Positions 1 through 5,338 of a stretch of DNA of 5,957 bases are shown in pieces. Every line of letters begins with the position of its first letter. Position 1 is the first letter of the stretch. The notes below the pieces were generated by a model that was not told the DNA's origin, made no database searches, and was given only the letters and a program-made list of their open reading frames with translations. The position numbers were made by a program, and so were the translations under genes. The stretch comes from an uncultured Bacilli bacterium (GTDB taxonomy: Bacteria; Bacillota_I; Bacilli_A; RF39; UBA660), in the NCBI GenBank assembly GCA_947632625.1, contig CANRPZ010000064.1, positions 1 through 5,957 of the forward strand. Reading direction: 5' to 3'.

Positions 1-150
1 TCACCAACTTTTTATGACTATTACCTTAAGAAACGTTCTGAAGGTAAATGCCATAGAGTTGCTTTATCTCATGTTTGCAAAAAACTTATGAGAGTTATTT
101 ACTCTCTTGAGAAATACAACATTGATTTTGATCCGTCTTTATTGAAATAA
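1..150 (+). CDS. IS110-family transposase, C-terminal end (partial)
   Basis: An open frame enters from the left edge and ends at TAA (148-150), giving 49 residues. The segment contains F-x-x-Y-Y-x-K-K-R-x-E-G-K, then H-R-V-A-L-S-H-V-x-K-K-L-x-R-V-I-Y-x-L, which is the conserved tail of the Transposase_20 domain of IS110-type elements. In that family an N-terminal RuvC-like DEDD domain and this C-terminal domain, which carries a catalytic serine, act together in bridge-RNA-guided recombination. The DEDD domain and most of the C-terminal domain lie outside the window, so I cannot tell whether the element is intact. A hairpin terminator follows 22 bases after the stop. IS110 elements usually lack clear terminal inverted repeats, and I could not define the right end of this one. 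Confidence 0.82.
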   Translation, partial: SPTFYDYYLKKRSEGKCHRVALSHVCKKLMRVIYSLEKYNIDFDPSLLK

Positions 151-172
151 TTGATTTTTCAATTTTTCAAAA

Positions 173-195
173 ATTTCACTTTGTGAAATCTTTTT
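173..195 (+). terminator. Hairpin terminator after the transposase
   Basis: ATTTCAC (173-179) and GTGAAAT (183-189) form a perfect 7-bp stem with a TTT loop, followed by CTTTTT (190-195). Position and shape fit a Rho-independent terminator for the IS110 transposase. The stem is AT-rich, so it may be only moderately strong. It could also be a structural part of an IS110 end. Confidence 0.55.
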
Positions 196-239
196 GGCAT
201 GGGTTTCTTTCCAATTTATAACTTTCTTTTAAAATTATC

Positions 240-268
240 TTGACTTTTAATAGTTAGTCACCTAAAAT
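240..268 (+). promoter_or_regulatory. Distal sigma-A-like promoter
   Basis: TTGACT (240-245) and TAAAAT (263-268) are separated by exactly 17 bases. This lies upstream of a second promoter for the metallopeptidase gene. It may be an alternative promoter for that gene, or an outward-reading promoter at the right end of the IS110 element, whose exact boundary I cannot place. Confidence 0.5.
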
Positions 269-284
269 TAGTATACCAAAGAAT

Positions 285-313
285 TTGCTTTTTTTATAGA
301 GATTCTATATAAT
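285..313 (+). promoter_or_regulatory. Proximal sigma-A-like promoter of the metallopeptidase gene
   Basis: TTGCTT (285-290) and a perfect TATAAT (308-313) with a 17-base spacer. Transcription would start near 320, giving a leader of under 20 bases that just includes the SD GAGGTG (325-330). Confidence 0.65.
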
Positions 314-337
314 AAATAACTAATGAGGTGAAGTATC

Positions 338-1468
338 GTGGAATACGTTTGGGACCAAAAGAAGCTAATGGAAATAAAAAAGGCCTACAAAGATTTAAGA
401 AAAAACACAGAAGGATTAACAAAAAAAGATTTAGAGAAAATAAAGAAAAGCTTATCTTTTATTAAAGAAATGAAAAAAATTATCCATCCTCCAAGAAAAA
501 AATACACATTAAAAGAAGACAAAAATTTTTCTTTTTCTTATGAAACATTAAAAGAAATGGAAAAAATTCCACCATTTATAAAAAAAACTTTATTGGCATT
601 AAATCAAAATTTTATTTTTTTTAAAGAAAAAATTGATACAGAAAAACTACCTCTTTTACCCTTAACGAACGATGAACTTATTTCTTTACAACATGATTTT
701 TTTAATTGGTTACCCAATAAAGAATTACGTAACAAATTAAATGTTTTTTTAAATCAGAAGGGACTTATTTATTTTGATAATACAATCAATAATACTTATA
801 GTGGCATTACCTATGCTTTTCATTTTCCATATTATATTCCTTTTTTTCATATTGTAAGGGATAATACTTTAGATGACTTTTTGGCTTGTAGTCATGAGTT
901 TTTCCACGGCTACTCTATGGAATACGATGCAAACATTTCTTTATTTCCTAATCGCTATTATTTACATGAACTAGAAGGCTTTTTTGCGGAATATTTAGCT
1001 TTACAATTTTTAAAAGAAAAGCATCTTTTTTCTTCTATGCTTCCTACTTTAGAAAAAAATAATTATTTAGAATATATTGAGTATTTAAAAGATTTTCATA
1101 TTCAATCCATTTCTTATGAAATTTATATGCAAAAAGAAAGTGTTTCTGTAGAAGAAGTTAACAAAAAATTATTAGAAGACCAACCTTCTTTTCCACTAAA
1201 TGAAGAAATGTCAGTTGATATCCTACTATCTCTACTCGATTCTCCTACGGAAACAGCAGCTTATGGATTTTCTTTCTTAACAAGTTTAGATTTAGAAATT
1301 TTAGAACAACAAGATAGAGAATTAGCTTTAGAAATATTCTTACATATTCGTACAAAAAAGACTAACAATTTAAAAAAACTTTTAGAAGATAATCATATCA
1401 CATTTATGCAAGATAACTATAATAATTTAAGAAAAAAAGTATTAGATTTACATTTCAATAAAGATTAA
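338..1468 (+). CDS. Short M3-like zinc metallopeptidase (HEFFH)
   Basis: This is a probable cytosolic zinc peptidase of the gluzincin type. Residues 186-190 are HEFFH, giving two histidine zinc ligands and the catalytic glutamate E187. Next come E211 and E218, seven residues apart, in ELEGFFAE. In M3 peptidases such as oligoendopeptidase F, HExxH is followed at a similar distance by an E-x6-E helix whose first Glu is the third zinc ligand, so E211 is the likely ligand. No signal peptide or membrane segment is visible, and the first 60 residues are Lys-rich and helical. At 376 aa it is much shorter than oligoendopeptidase F (about 600 aa), so the N-terminal lobe is reduced. The GTG start is supported by GAGGTG seven bases upstream. 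The gene converges on the Rieske oxidoreductase gene, and their stops overlap by 4 bp. The M3-like assignment is inference from motif spacing; the zinc-protease call is firmer. Confidence 0.75.
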   Translation: MEYVWDQKKLMEIKKAYKDLRKNTEGLTKKDLEKIKKSLSFIKEMKKIIHPPRKKYTLKEDKNFSFSYETLKEMEKIPPFIKKTLLALNQNFIFFKEKIDTEKLPLLPLTNDELISLQHDFFNWLPNKELRNKLNVFLNQKGLIYFDNTINNTYSGITYAFHFPYYIPFFHIVRDNTLDDFLACSHEFFHGYSMEYDANISLFPNRYYLHELEGFFAEYLALQFLKEKHLFSSMLPTLEKNNYLEYIEYLKDFHIQSISYEIYMQKESVSVEEVNKKLLEDQPSFPLNEEMSVDILLSLLDSPTETAAYGFSFLTSLDLEILEQQDRELALEIFLHIRTKKTNNLKKLLEDNHITFMQDNYNNLRKKVLDLHFNKD

Positions 1469-2892
1469 TCTTTGTAGGAGATATCTTTTGTACTTGGTCC
1501 TTTTATACATTTTCCATCAATAGAAAATCTAGAACTATGACAAGGGCAATCCCATGTTTTTTCTTGTTCATTAAAAATTAAACTACATCCCATGTGAGGG
1601 CAAGTTGTGTAAACTAGGTGTTTTTTATTATGTTCATCTGTGTAAATACCTACACTTTTTCCTTTTATTTTTAAAAATGTAGGATTCTCATGATACCACT
1701 CTTTTTGGTGCTTTTTGCTTCCAATAAAAGAAATGGCGCTTCCTATCATATTGCCAAAAAAGCTTTTGATTTGATAAAAATTGCTTCTTTTTAATGTAAA
1801 GAGATTTTTAAAAGGAACTTTTTCTTTTAAAACGAATTTGCTTAACATTTCACCAGCCAAAATCCCATTGGTCATTCCCCAAGTATTAAATCCTGTAGCA
1901 ATATAAAAATTCTTTTTGATTTCTCCAATAAAGGGAAGCTTATCCCCTGTAATAATATCTACGTTACTCCAAACGGATACGATGTCTTCCTCTTTAATGT
2001 CATATTTTTCTTTTACAATCCTAAAATTTTTACTATCATTTTGGTCTTTGCTTGTTTTATGGCTACTTGCTAAACAAATTTGATAGCATTTTTTATTTTC
2101 TTCATAAAAACGAAAAGATAAGGCAGGATTGGAAACTGTAATACCAGATATTTTAGGGTTTTTGGTAACTTTTTTGGCAATCATGTAAGATTTTTCAATA
2201 TGTGATTTTAGTGGCAAACAAAAAGGATAAAAAAAGAATGGATAATGGCAAGCAACAATTACCTTTTTAGCAATAATTTTAAAGTTTTTACCATAACATA
2301 TATATTTTCCTTGATGCTTTTTAATTTTTAAAATTTTAGTTTGTTCATATATTTTGTCTTTTAATAATTCTTTTAAAGCATTTGTGTATTTAATAGGATG
2401 AAAAACAAAGGTATCTGAAACAGAAATGGAATTAAAATCCTTTTTTTCTTCCCAATTTACTTTTATATTTTGACTTTCTAAAAACTCTTTTTCACTTTTT
2501 AATTTTTTGATTTCTTTTTTCTTATTTGTAAACACAAAGGAATCTACTTGTTCTAAATTGCAATCTATATGCTCTTTTTCTATAATTTTTTTAGCTAAAC
2601 AAATGGCATATTTTTGACTTTTTAAGTAATCAACTGCCGTTTCGTAATCGATATTATTCGTTAAATCTGTATAAATTGTATTTTGTAAATAAGTTAATTT
2701 CCCGGTTGTTTTTAAAGTTACTCCGCTGCCACAAAGATTTGCCTCTACTAAAATAGTATTTTGTTGATGTTGTAAAAAATAAAGAGTGGAAAGCCCCGTT
2801 ATTCCTCCACCAATAATTAAAGTTTCCACATCTTTATCGTTTTCGATTCTAGGTAAACTTGTTTTATTTAAATCTTTTTCCCATAAACTCAT
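1465..2892 (-). CDS. FAD-dependent oxidoreductase with C-terminal Rieske domain (YhfW-like)
   Basis: This is a 475-aa soluble flavoprotein. Numbering from the preferred start, the N-terminal Rossmann motif GGGITG is at 28-33 with E50 ending the second strand (ribose of FAD). A DAO-like segment GSGVTLKTTGKLT follows, and TGFNTWGMTNG lies at 333-343. The C-terminal 45 residues are a Rieske [2Fe-2S] centre with ligands C431, H433, C449 and H452. C436 and C451 match the disulfide pair of bc1-type Rieske proteins (CPHMGC, CPCHSS). Length and order fit the B. subtilis YhfW type, whose substrate is not known to me. The frame is open to an ATG at 2940 (491 aa), but that site has no SD. The ATG at 2890-2892 is preceded by GGTGA with 5-base spacing and begins MSLWEKDL, as homologues do. 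It lies 60 bases after the DUF1003 gene and is probably cotranscribed with it. Confidence 0.88.
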   Translation of the reverse strand: MSLWEKDLNKTSLPRIENDKDVETLIIGGGITGLSTLYFLQHQQNTILVEANLCGSGVTLKTTGKLTYLQNTIYTDLTNNIDYETAVDYLKSQKYAICLAKKIIEKEHIDCNLEQVDSFVFTNKKKEIKKLKSEKEFLESQNIKVNWEEKKDFNSISVSDTFVFHPIKYTNALKELLKDKIYEQTKILKIKKHQGKYICYGKNFKIIAKKVIVACHYPFFFYPFCLPLKSHIEKSYMIAKKVTKNPKISGITVSNPALSFRFYEENKKCYQICLASSHKTSKDQNDSKNFRIVKEKYDIKEEDIVSVWSNVDIITGDKLPFIGEIKKNFYIATGFNTWGMTNGILAGEMLSKFVLKEKVPFKNLFTLKRSNFYQIKSFFGNMIGSAISFIGSKKHQKEWYHENPTFLKIKGKSVGIYTDEHNKKHLVYTTCPHMGCSLIFNEQEKTWDCPCHSSRFSIDGKCIKGPSTKDISYKD

Positions 2893-2952
2893 AGGCTTCA
2901 CCATTCTTAATGTGTGAAGAAAATGGATATTTATGTACATCGATTTACAGTT

Positions 2953-3456
2953 TTATTTTTTTAATTCTTTGATTTCTTTTTCAATTTTTCTTTGTCTTAA
3001 TAGGATTTCATCAATTTTATCGTGTAGTTCTTCGATAATTAGTTCCGTTTTTAAATCGGTTTTATAATCATTTTTATTTCTTAAACTATCTTTTTTGGCT
3101 TGACGATTTTGACTCATCATAATAATAGGTGCTTGTAAAGCCGCAACACAAGATAAAACCAAGTTTAATAAAATAAAAGGAAATGGATCTACAGCATGAG
3201 TTAAGATAACTCCATTTAAAACAATCCAAGCAATTAAAAATAATGAAAAACCAATAATAAATTTCCAGCTTCCAGCTATTTCGGTTAATTTGTCTGCTAC
3301 TTTATCCCCAAAAGTCATATTTTCTTCTTCCATTTTATCCACATCTACACTAATGGGATTATCAACTAGCATATCCAAAAGCTCTTCTTCACTTTTTTGG
3401 TCTATGTTTTGATTTAATAACATTTTTACGATTTCTTTTTTATTTATAGTTTTCAT
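2953..3456 (-). CDS. DUF1003 family two-TM membrane protein
   Basis: This is a 167-aa inner-membrane protein. A soluble acidic N-terminus (about 1-60) is followed by TM1 (about 64-86) and TM2 (about 93-115). The hallmark P-F-P-F-I-L-L-N-L-x-L-S-x-x-A-A-L-Q-A-P-I-I-M-M-S-Q-N-R-Q follows TM1, and a Lys/Glu-rich helix (about 133-167) looks like a short coiled coil. This hallmark is characteristic of DUF1003, whose biochemical role is not established. Both ends should face the cytoplasm. The start is supported by GGAG (3467-3470) ten bases upstream, slightly long, and by an extended -10 promoter just before it. The FAD/Rieske gene follows on the same strand with no terminator between them, so the two probably form an operon. 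Whether they work together is not shown. Confidence 0.9.
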   Translation of the reverse strand: MKTINKKEIVKMLLNQNIDQKSEEELLDMLVDNPISVDVDKMEEENMTFGDKVADKLTEIAGSWKFIIGFSLFLIAWIVLNGVILTHAVDPFPFILLNLVLSCVAALQAPIIMMSQNRQAKKDSLRNKNDYKTDLKTELIIEELHDKIDEILLRQRKIEKEIKELKK

Positions 3457-3476
3457 AATATCACAACTCCATTAAA

Positions 3477-3485
3477 ATTATAGCA
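3477..3485 (-). promoter_or_regulatory. Extended -10 promoter for the DUF1003-Rieske operon
   Basis: On the minus strand the sequence reads TGCTATAAT, a perfect TATAAT with an upstream TGn. No good -35 is found 16-18 bases upstream, which is normal for extended -10 promoters. The SD follows within about ten bases, so the leader would be very short. Confidence 0.6.
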
Positions 3486-3515
3486 CGAATAAAAACTAAT
3501 GGCTTATAAATAATT

Positions 3516-3542
3516 AACCCTTTAGAAAAATACTAAAGGGTT
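3516..3542 (-). terminator. Hairpin terminator of the 151-aa gene
   Basis: AACCCTTTAG (3516-3525) and CTAAAGGGTT (3533-3542) form a perfect 10-bp stem with a 7-base loop. It lies 10 bases past the stop of the minus-strand gene 3553-4008. On that strand it is followed by TAATTATTTA. On the plus strand a TTAT continues the stem's TT, so it could work both ways. Confidence 0.75.
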
Positions 3543-3552
3543 TTATCATTAA

Positions 3553-4008
3553 TTATTTTAAAAGTATTCTTGTATAAATATTTCTACTTATTTTTTGACC
3601 TAAATTTTCTTTGATACTAAATTTTTTGATTAATTGCGATTGAATAAAAGGAATACAATCTTTATAGTCTTCGGTATCATAGGAAATAACATATAAATAC
3701 CATATATGTTGTATAAACCAAAGCGTATCTACAGTAATACCATCTTTTGCATCACACATTAAAAGTTTTAAAAAATATTCATCTATTTTATAACAATCCT
3801 CTTCAGAAACTCTTAATATTAACACACTATTAACATACTCAAATAAAGAATAAAAATCCTCTTTCGTTATGTTTATATCATATTTTAATATTTGACTACC
3901 ATATTGATACAAATTATATAACTCTTCAATTCCATTTTGGTTTAGTCTTTCTAAATTTTCTTTAGTTCTTTTAATGTACGTACTTAATTTATAAATGAGA
4001 TTATTCAT
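3553..4008 (-). CDS. Hypothetical 151-aa protein
   Basis: I do not recognise this protein. It is predicted to be soluble and mostly helical, rich in Tyr, Ile, Leu, Lys and Glu and roughly neutral in charge. It has no signal peptide, no clear membrane helix and no catalytic motif. An aromatic stretch with two Trp (LWFIQHIWYLYVISY) lies in its second half. The reading frame looks genuine. It has its own promoter (4045-4073), an SD AAAGG about nine bases before the ATG, and a strong hairpin terminator 10 bases past the stop, so it is a self-contained single gene. Small helical proteins of this kind with their own promoter are sometimes immunity proteins, but no toxin gene is adjacent, so I give no function. 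Confidence 0.7.
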   Translation of the reverse strand: MNNLIYKLSTYIKRTKENLERLNQNGIEELYNLYQYGSQILKYDINITKEDFYSLFEYVNSVLILRVSEEDCYKIDEYFLKLLMCDAKDGITVDTLWFIQHIWYLYVISYDTEDYKDCIPFIQSQLIKKFSIKENLGQKISRNIYTRILLK

Positions 4009-4044
4009 AATTCTTTACCTTTCTTAAAAAATTTCTTTATTTAT

Positions 4045-4073
4045 AATCTAGCACATCTTTTTTAAAATAGCAA
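4045..4073 (-). promoter_or_regulatory. Sigma-A-like promoter of the 151-aa gene
   Basis: On the minus strand TTGCTA (4073-4068) and TAGATT (4050-4045) are 17 bases apart, and a TGC directly before the -10 gives an extended element. The -10 matches TATAAT at only four of six positions. Confidence 0.5.
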
Positions 4074-4112
4074 ACAAATAGAATTAAACTATTACTTTTA
4101 AATATATTTGTT
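4073..4112. repeat. AT-rich inverted repeat between two genes
   Basis: AACAAATA (4073-4080) and TATTTGTT (4105-4112) are perfect 8-bp arms around a 24-base loop, between the stop of the GNAT gene and the promoter of the 151-aa gene. It may act as a weak terminator for the GNAT transcript. It contains no GC-rich core, and its outer arm touches the -35 of the next promoter. Confidence 0.35.
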
Positions 4113-4124
4113 CACATAAAAAGA

Positions 4125-4577
4125 TTATTTAACGTTTATATCATATTTCATAAAATATCTTGTTTCTGTGCATTCTATTATTTTAAATCCTAATTTTTTG
4201 TATAAATTCAAAGCTGGAGTATTTTCTTTGTAAACCCATAAATAAACTTTAGAATTATTATTTAATATGTTGGTTACTATGCTTGTACCTATTCCTTTTC
4301 TTCGATAATTTTTATCTAAATAAAGTTCATTTAATAAAAGACCATCTTCATATTTTTCTAACAATAAACATCCTACTTTTTGATGTTCGATTATAATAAG
4401 TTTATATTCTTTAATTTGATTGGGGATTGTAGTTTTTACATAGTTTGTTATTTTATCAATTTCTTCTTTAGGCATATCTTCAGCATAATCTAAAATACTT
4501 GCTAGTTTATAAGTTATTAATAAATCAATATCTTTTTTAGCCGCTTGTTCTAATTTATAGATGCTATTGTTTTTCAT
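4125..4577 (-). CDS. GNAT family N-acetyltransferase
   Basis: This is a 150-aa acetyl-CoA-dependent acyltransferase of the GNAT fold. Motif A is present as LNELYLDKNYRRKGIGTSIV, with R92-x-x-G95-x-G97 forming the pyrophosphate-binding loop for CoA. Motif B follows as N119-T-P-A-L-N-L-Y-K-K-L-G-F131, with the tyrosine Y126 that often serves as the general acid. The N-terminal 50 residues are helical and would form the substrate side. The length is normal for a single GNAT domain. The start is supported by GAGG about eight bases upstream. The gene stands alone between the membrane-protein remnant and the 151-aa gene. I could not identify a convincing promoter, and the substrate (amino group of a protein, antibiotic or metabolite) cannot be told from sequence. 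Confidence 0.9.
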   Translation of the reverse strand: MKNNSIYKLEQAAKKDIDLLITYKLASILDYAEDMPKEEIDKITNYVKTTIPNQIKEYKLIIIEHQKVGCLLLEKYEDGLLLNELYLDKNYRRKGIGTSIVTNILNNNSKVYLWVYKENTPALNLYKKLGFKIIECTETRYFMKYDINVK

Positions 4578-4657
4578 AAAGGACGCCTCTTTTCTTCATA
4601 AATCATATTAACATAAAATTAAACTTGTTCTATTAAAAATATCAATTTTATTTAAAC

Positions 4658-4882
4658 TTAAATTTTAAAATAAAAATTTATAATTTTTTCTTTAAATATA
4701 AATAAAATGATTATAAAAAATAGTAGTATCAGAAAAGATTTAGGGCAATAATTATCTTCATGCGTTTTGCCGTGAATGATGATAAATCCGATTTCATCTA
4801 AAAATAAACCAACACTAACTGACAATAAATATAAATTCGTATCAGCGCCGCCTAAAATATATAAAAAATTGATACCATTAAT
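4658..4882 (-). pseudogene. 5'-truncated membrane protein remnant
   Basis: A minus-strand frame of 74 codons runs from just after an in-frame TAA (4883-4885) to TAA at 4658-4660. It has no ATG, GTG or TTG near its beginning. The peptide is protein-like. A first membrane segment (LYLLSVSVGLFL) is followed by DEIGF, a short polar loop (HGKTHEDNYCPKS), then a second strongly hydrophobic helix (LILLFFIIILFIF) and a basic tail. From memory this resembles the C-terminal part of small integral membrane proteins with a glycine-containing helix followed by Asp-Glu. The N-terminal part is missing, and the toxin-antitoxin locus begins just beyond the break. An ATG in another frame (4876-4878) gives only eight codons before a stop. 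I read it as a remnant of a gene cut at its 5' end; the frame may also be fortuitous. Confidence 0.5.
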
Positions 4883-4916
4883 TTACGTGTTGTATCAAAA
4901 ATTCAATATAAATTTA

Positions 4917-4945
4917 TTGTACTACACCAAATAGTTTAGTATAAT
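4917..4945 (+). promoter_or_regulatory. Promoter of the toxin mRNA
   Basis: TTGTAC (4917-4922) and a perfect TATAAT (4940-4945) are 17 bases apart. Transcription would start near 4952, leaving a leader of about 59 nt before the ATG at 5011. Confidence 0.8.
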
Positions 4946-4976
4946 CTTCATAGGGAATATCAGTTGTTGAGTGTCT

Positions 4977-5002
4977 ACCTCTAATCTTTGCAGAGAGGAG
5001 GT
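4977..5002 (+). promoter_or_regulatory. Strong SD facing a leader anti-SD
   Basis: The SD GAGGAGG (4995-5001) is nearly a full match to the 16S anti-SD and sits nine bases before the ATG. Upstream, ACCTCT (4977-4982) can pair with GGAGGT (4997-5002), ending in a T-G wobble. Alternatively its CCTCT pairs perfectly with AGAGG (4994-4998). Either pairing buries the SD in a local hairpin. Sequestered SDs are typical of type I toxin mRNAs. Confidence 0.6.
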
Positions 5003-5010
5003 TTGATAAA

Positions 5011-5103
5011 ATGAAAATTAAGACTTTTGTAATAAAAGTCCTAAAGCTCATTGCTATCATTTTATTTCTCCTTATCATTATGATAGTAGTTATAAAAAAA
5101 TGA
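5011..5103 (+). CDS. 30-aa hydrophobic peptide, putative type I toxin
   Basis: This is a small ORF with a short basic N-terminus (MKIKTFVIKVLK), one membrane helix of Ile, Leu, Val, Phe and Met (about residues 11-28), and a Lys-Lys end. This is the layout of type I toxins that insert into the membrane and depolarise it. Support for a real gene comes from its signals. It has a TTGTAC-17-TATAAT promoter, a GAGGAGG SD nine bases before the ATG, and an intrinsic terminator 40 bases past the stop. A convergent antisense promoter and terminator lie on the other strand. I do not recognise the peptide as Fst, TxpA, BsrG or holin-like (Hol_Tox). The last codons (AAA AAA TGA) also encode the U-tract of the antisense terminator. 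Toxicity is inferred from architecture, not shown. A signalling or regulatory membrane peptide is the main alternative. Confidence 0.75.
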   Translation: MKIKTFVIKVLKLIAIILFLLIIMIVVIKK

Positions 5104-5134
5104 CACTTAATTTACAATTTACATAGATTAAGTG
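5094..5134 (-). terminator. Antisense RNA terminator inside the toxin 3' end
   Basis: CACTTAAT (5104-5111) and ATTAAGTG (5127-5134) form a perfect 8-bp stem around a 15-base loop. On the minus strand it is followed by TCA and seven Ts (5100-5094). The stem begins on the base after the toxin stop codon, and the T-run is the complement of the toxin's terminal lysine codons. Confidence 0.65.
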
Positions 5135-5144
5135 CTTACCACTT

Positions 5145-5188
5145 AAGGGCAGGTACTCAACTCGGCAAAGTTAAGTCTTCCCTTTTTT
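5145..5188 (+). terminator. Intrinsic terminator of the toxin mRNA
   Basis: AAGGG (5145-5149) pairs with CCCTT (5180-5184). Inside it, AGG (5151-5153) pairs with CTT (5177-5179) with one wobble. Then ACTCAACT (5155-5162) pairs with AGTTAAGT (5169-5176) with one C-A mismatch, closing on the loop CGGCAA (5163-5168). The outer arm runs into TTTTTT (5183-5188), then ATTTTA. Termination here gives an mRNA of about 240 nt. Confidence 0.75.
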
Positions 5189-5216
5189 ATTTTATGCAAG
5201 TTTCCTTGACATATTC

Positions 5217-5245
5217 ATCATAACATAAAAGCGGTTTTTTAGCAA
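5217..5245 (-). promoter_or_regulatory. Promoter of the antisense RNA
   Basis: On the minus strand TTGCTA (5245-5240) and TATGAT (5222-5217) are exactly 17 bases apart, and TGT directly before the -10 gives an extended element. By these matches it looks at least as strong as the toxin promoter, as expected for a labile antitoxin RNA kept in excess. Confidence 0.7.
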
Positions 5246-5338
5246 GTTGTCTATATTAATCTTTCAAAATAACGTTAATTTAAGAAATAGAATTAATCTT
5301 AAAATATGCAAATCTGTTTTCTAAATTGAGACAAATAT

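Larger units (their letters stand above)
5094..5210 (-). ncRNA. Predicted antisense antitoxin RNA (about 115 nt)
   Basis: A minus-strand promoter at 5217-5245 would start a transcript near 5210 running towards the toxin gene. It would end after the hairpin 5104-5134 at the T7 run (5100-5094). It would be complementary to the whole 3' UTR of the toxin mRNA and to its last codons, with roughly 95 nt of overlap. This 3'-overlap layout is that of txpA/RatA and bsrG/SR4 in B. subtilis, where the antisense RNA triggers mRNA degradation and can also alter folding at the SD. The RNA would contain the complementary form of the toxin terminator hairpin, with an exposed loop TTGCCG facing the mRNA loop CGGCAA, a plausible first contact. 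The 5' and 3' ends are predictions. Confidence 0.65.

Noticed and set aside
2893..2940. The first 16 codons of the longest frame of the FAD/Rieske gene (ATG at 2938-2940)
   Set aside because: No SD precedes this ATG. The internal ATG at 2890-2892 has GGTGA at good spacing and begins like the family.
4602..4630. Possible minus-strand promoter for the GNAT gene (TATGAT at 4607-4602)
   Set aside because: The -10 is good, but the hexamer 17 bases upstream (GAACAA) is poor and there is no TGn extension, so it cannot be separated from AT-rich chance.
5271..5330. Weak stem TTAAG/CTTAA as a terminator of the KilA-N gene
   Set aside because: It has only five AT-rich pairs with a long loop and no T-run in the right place.
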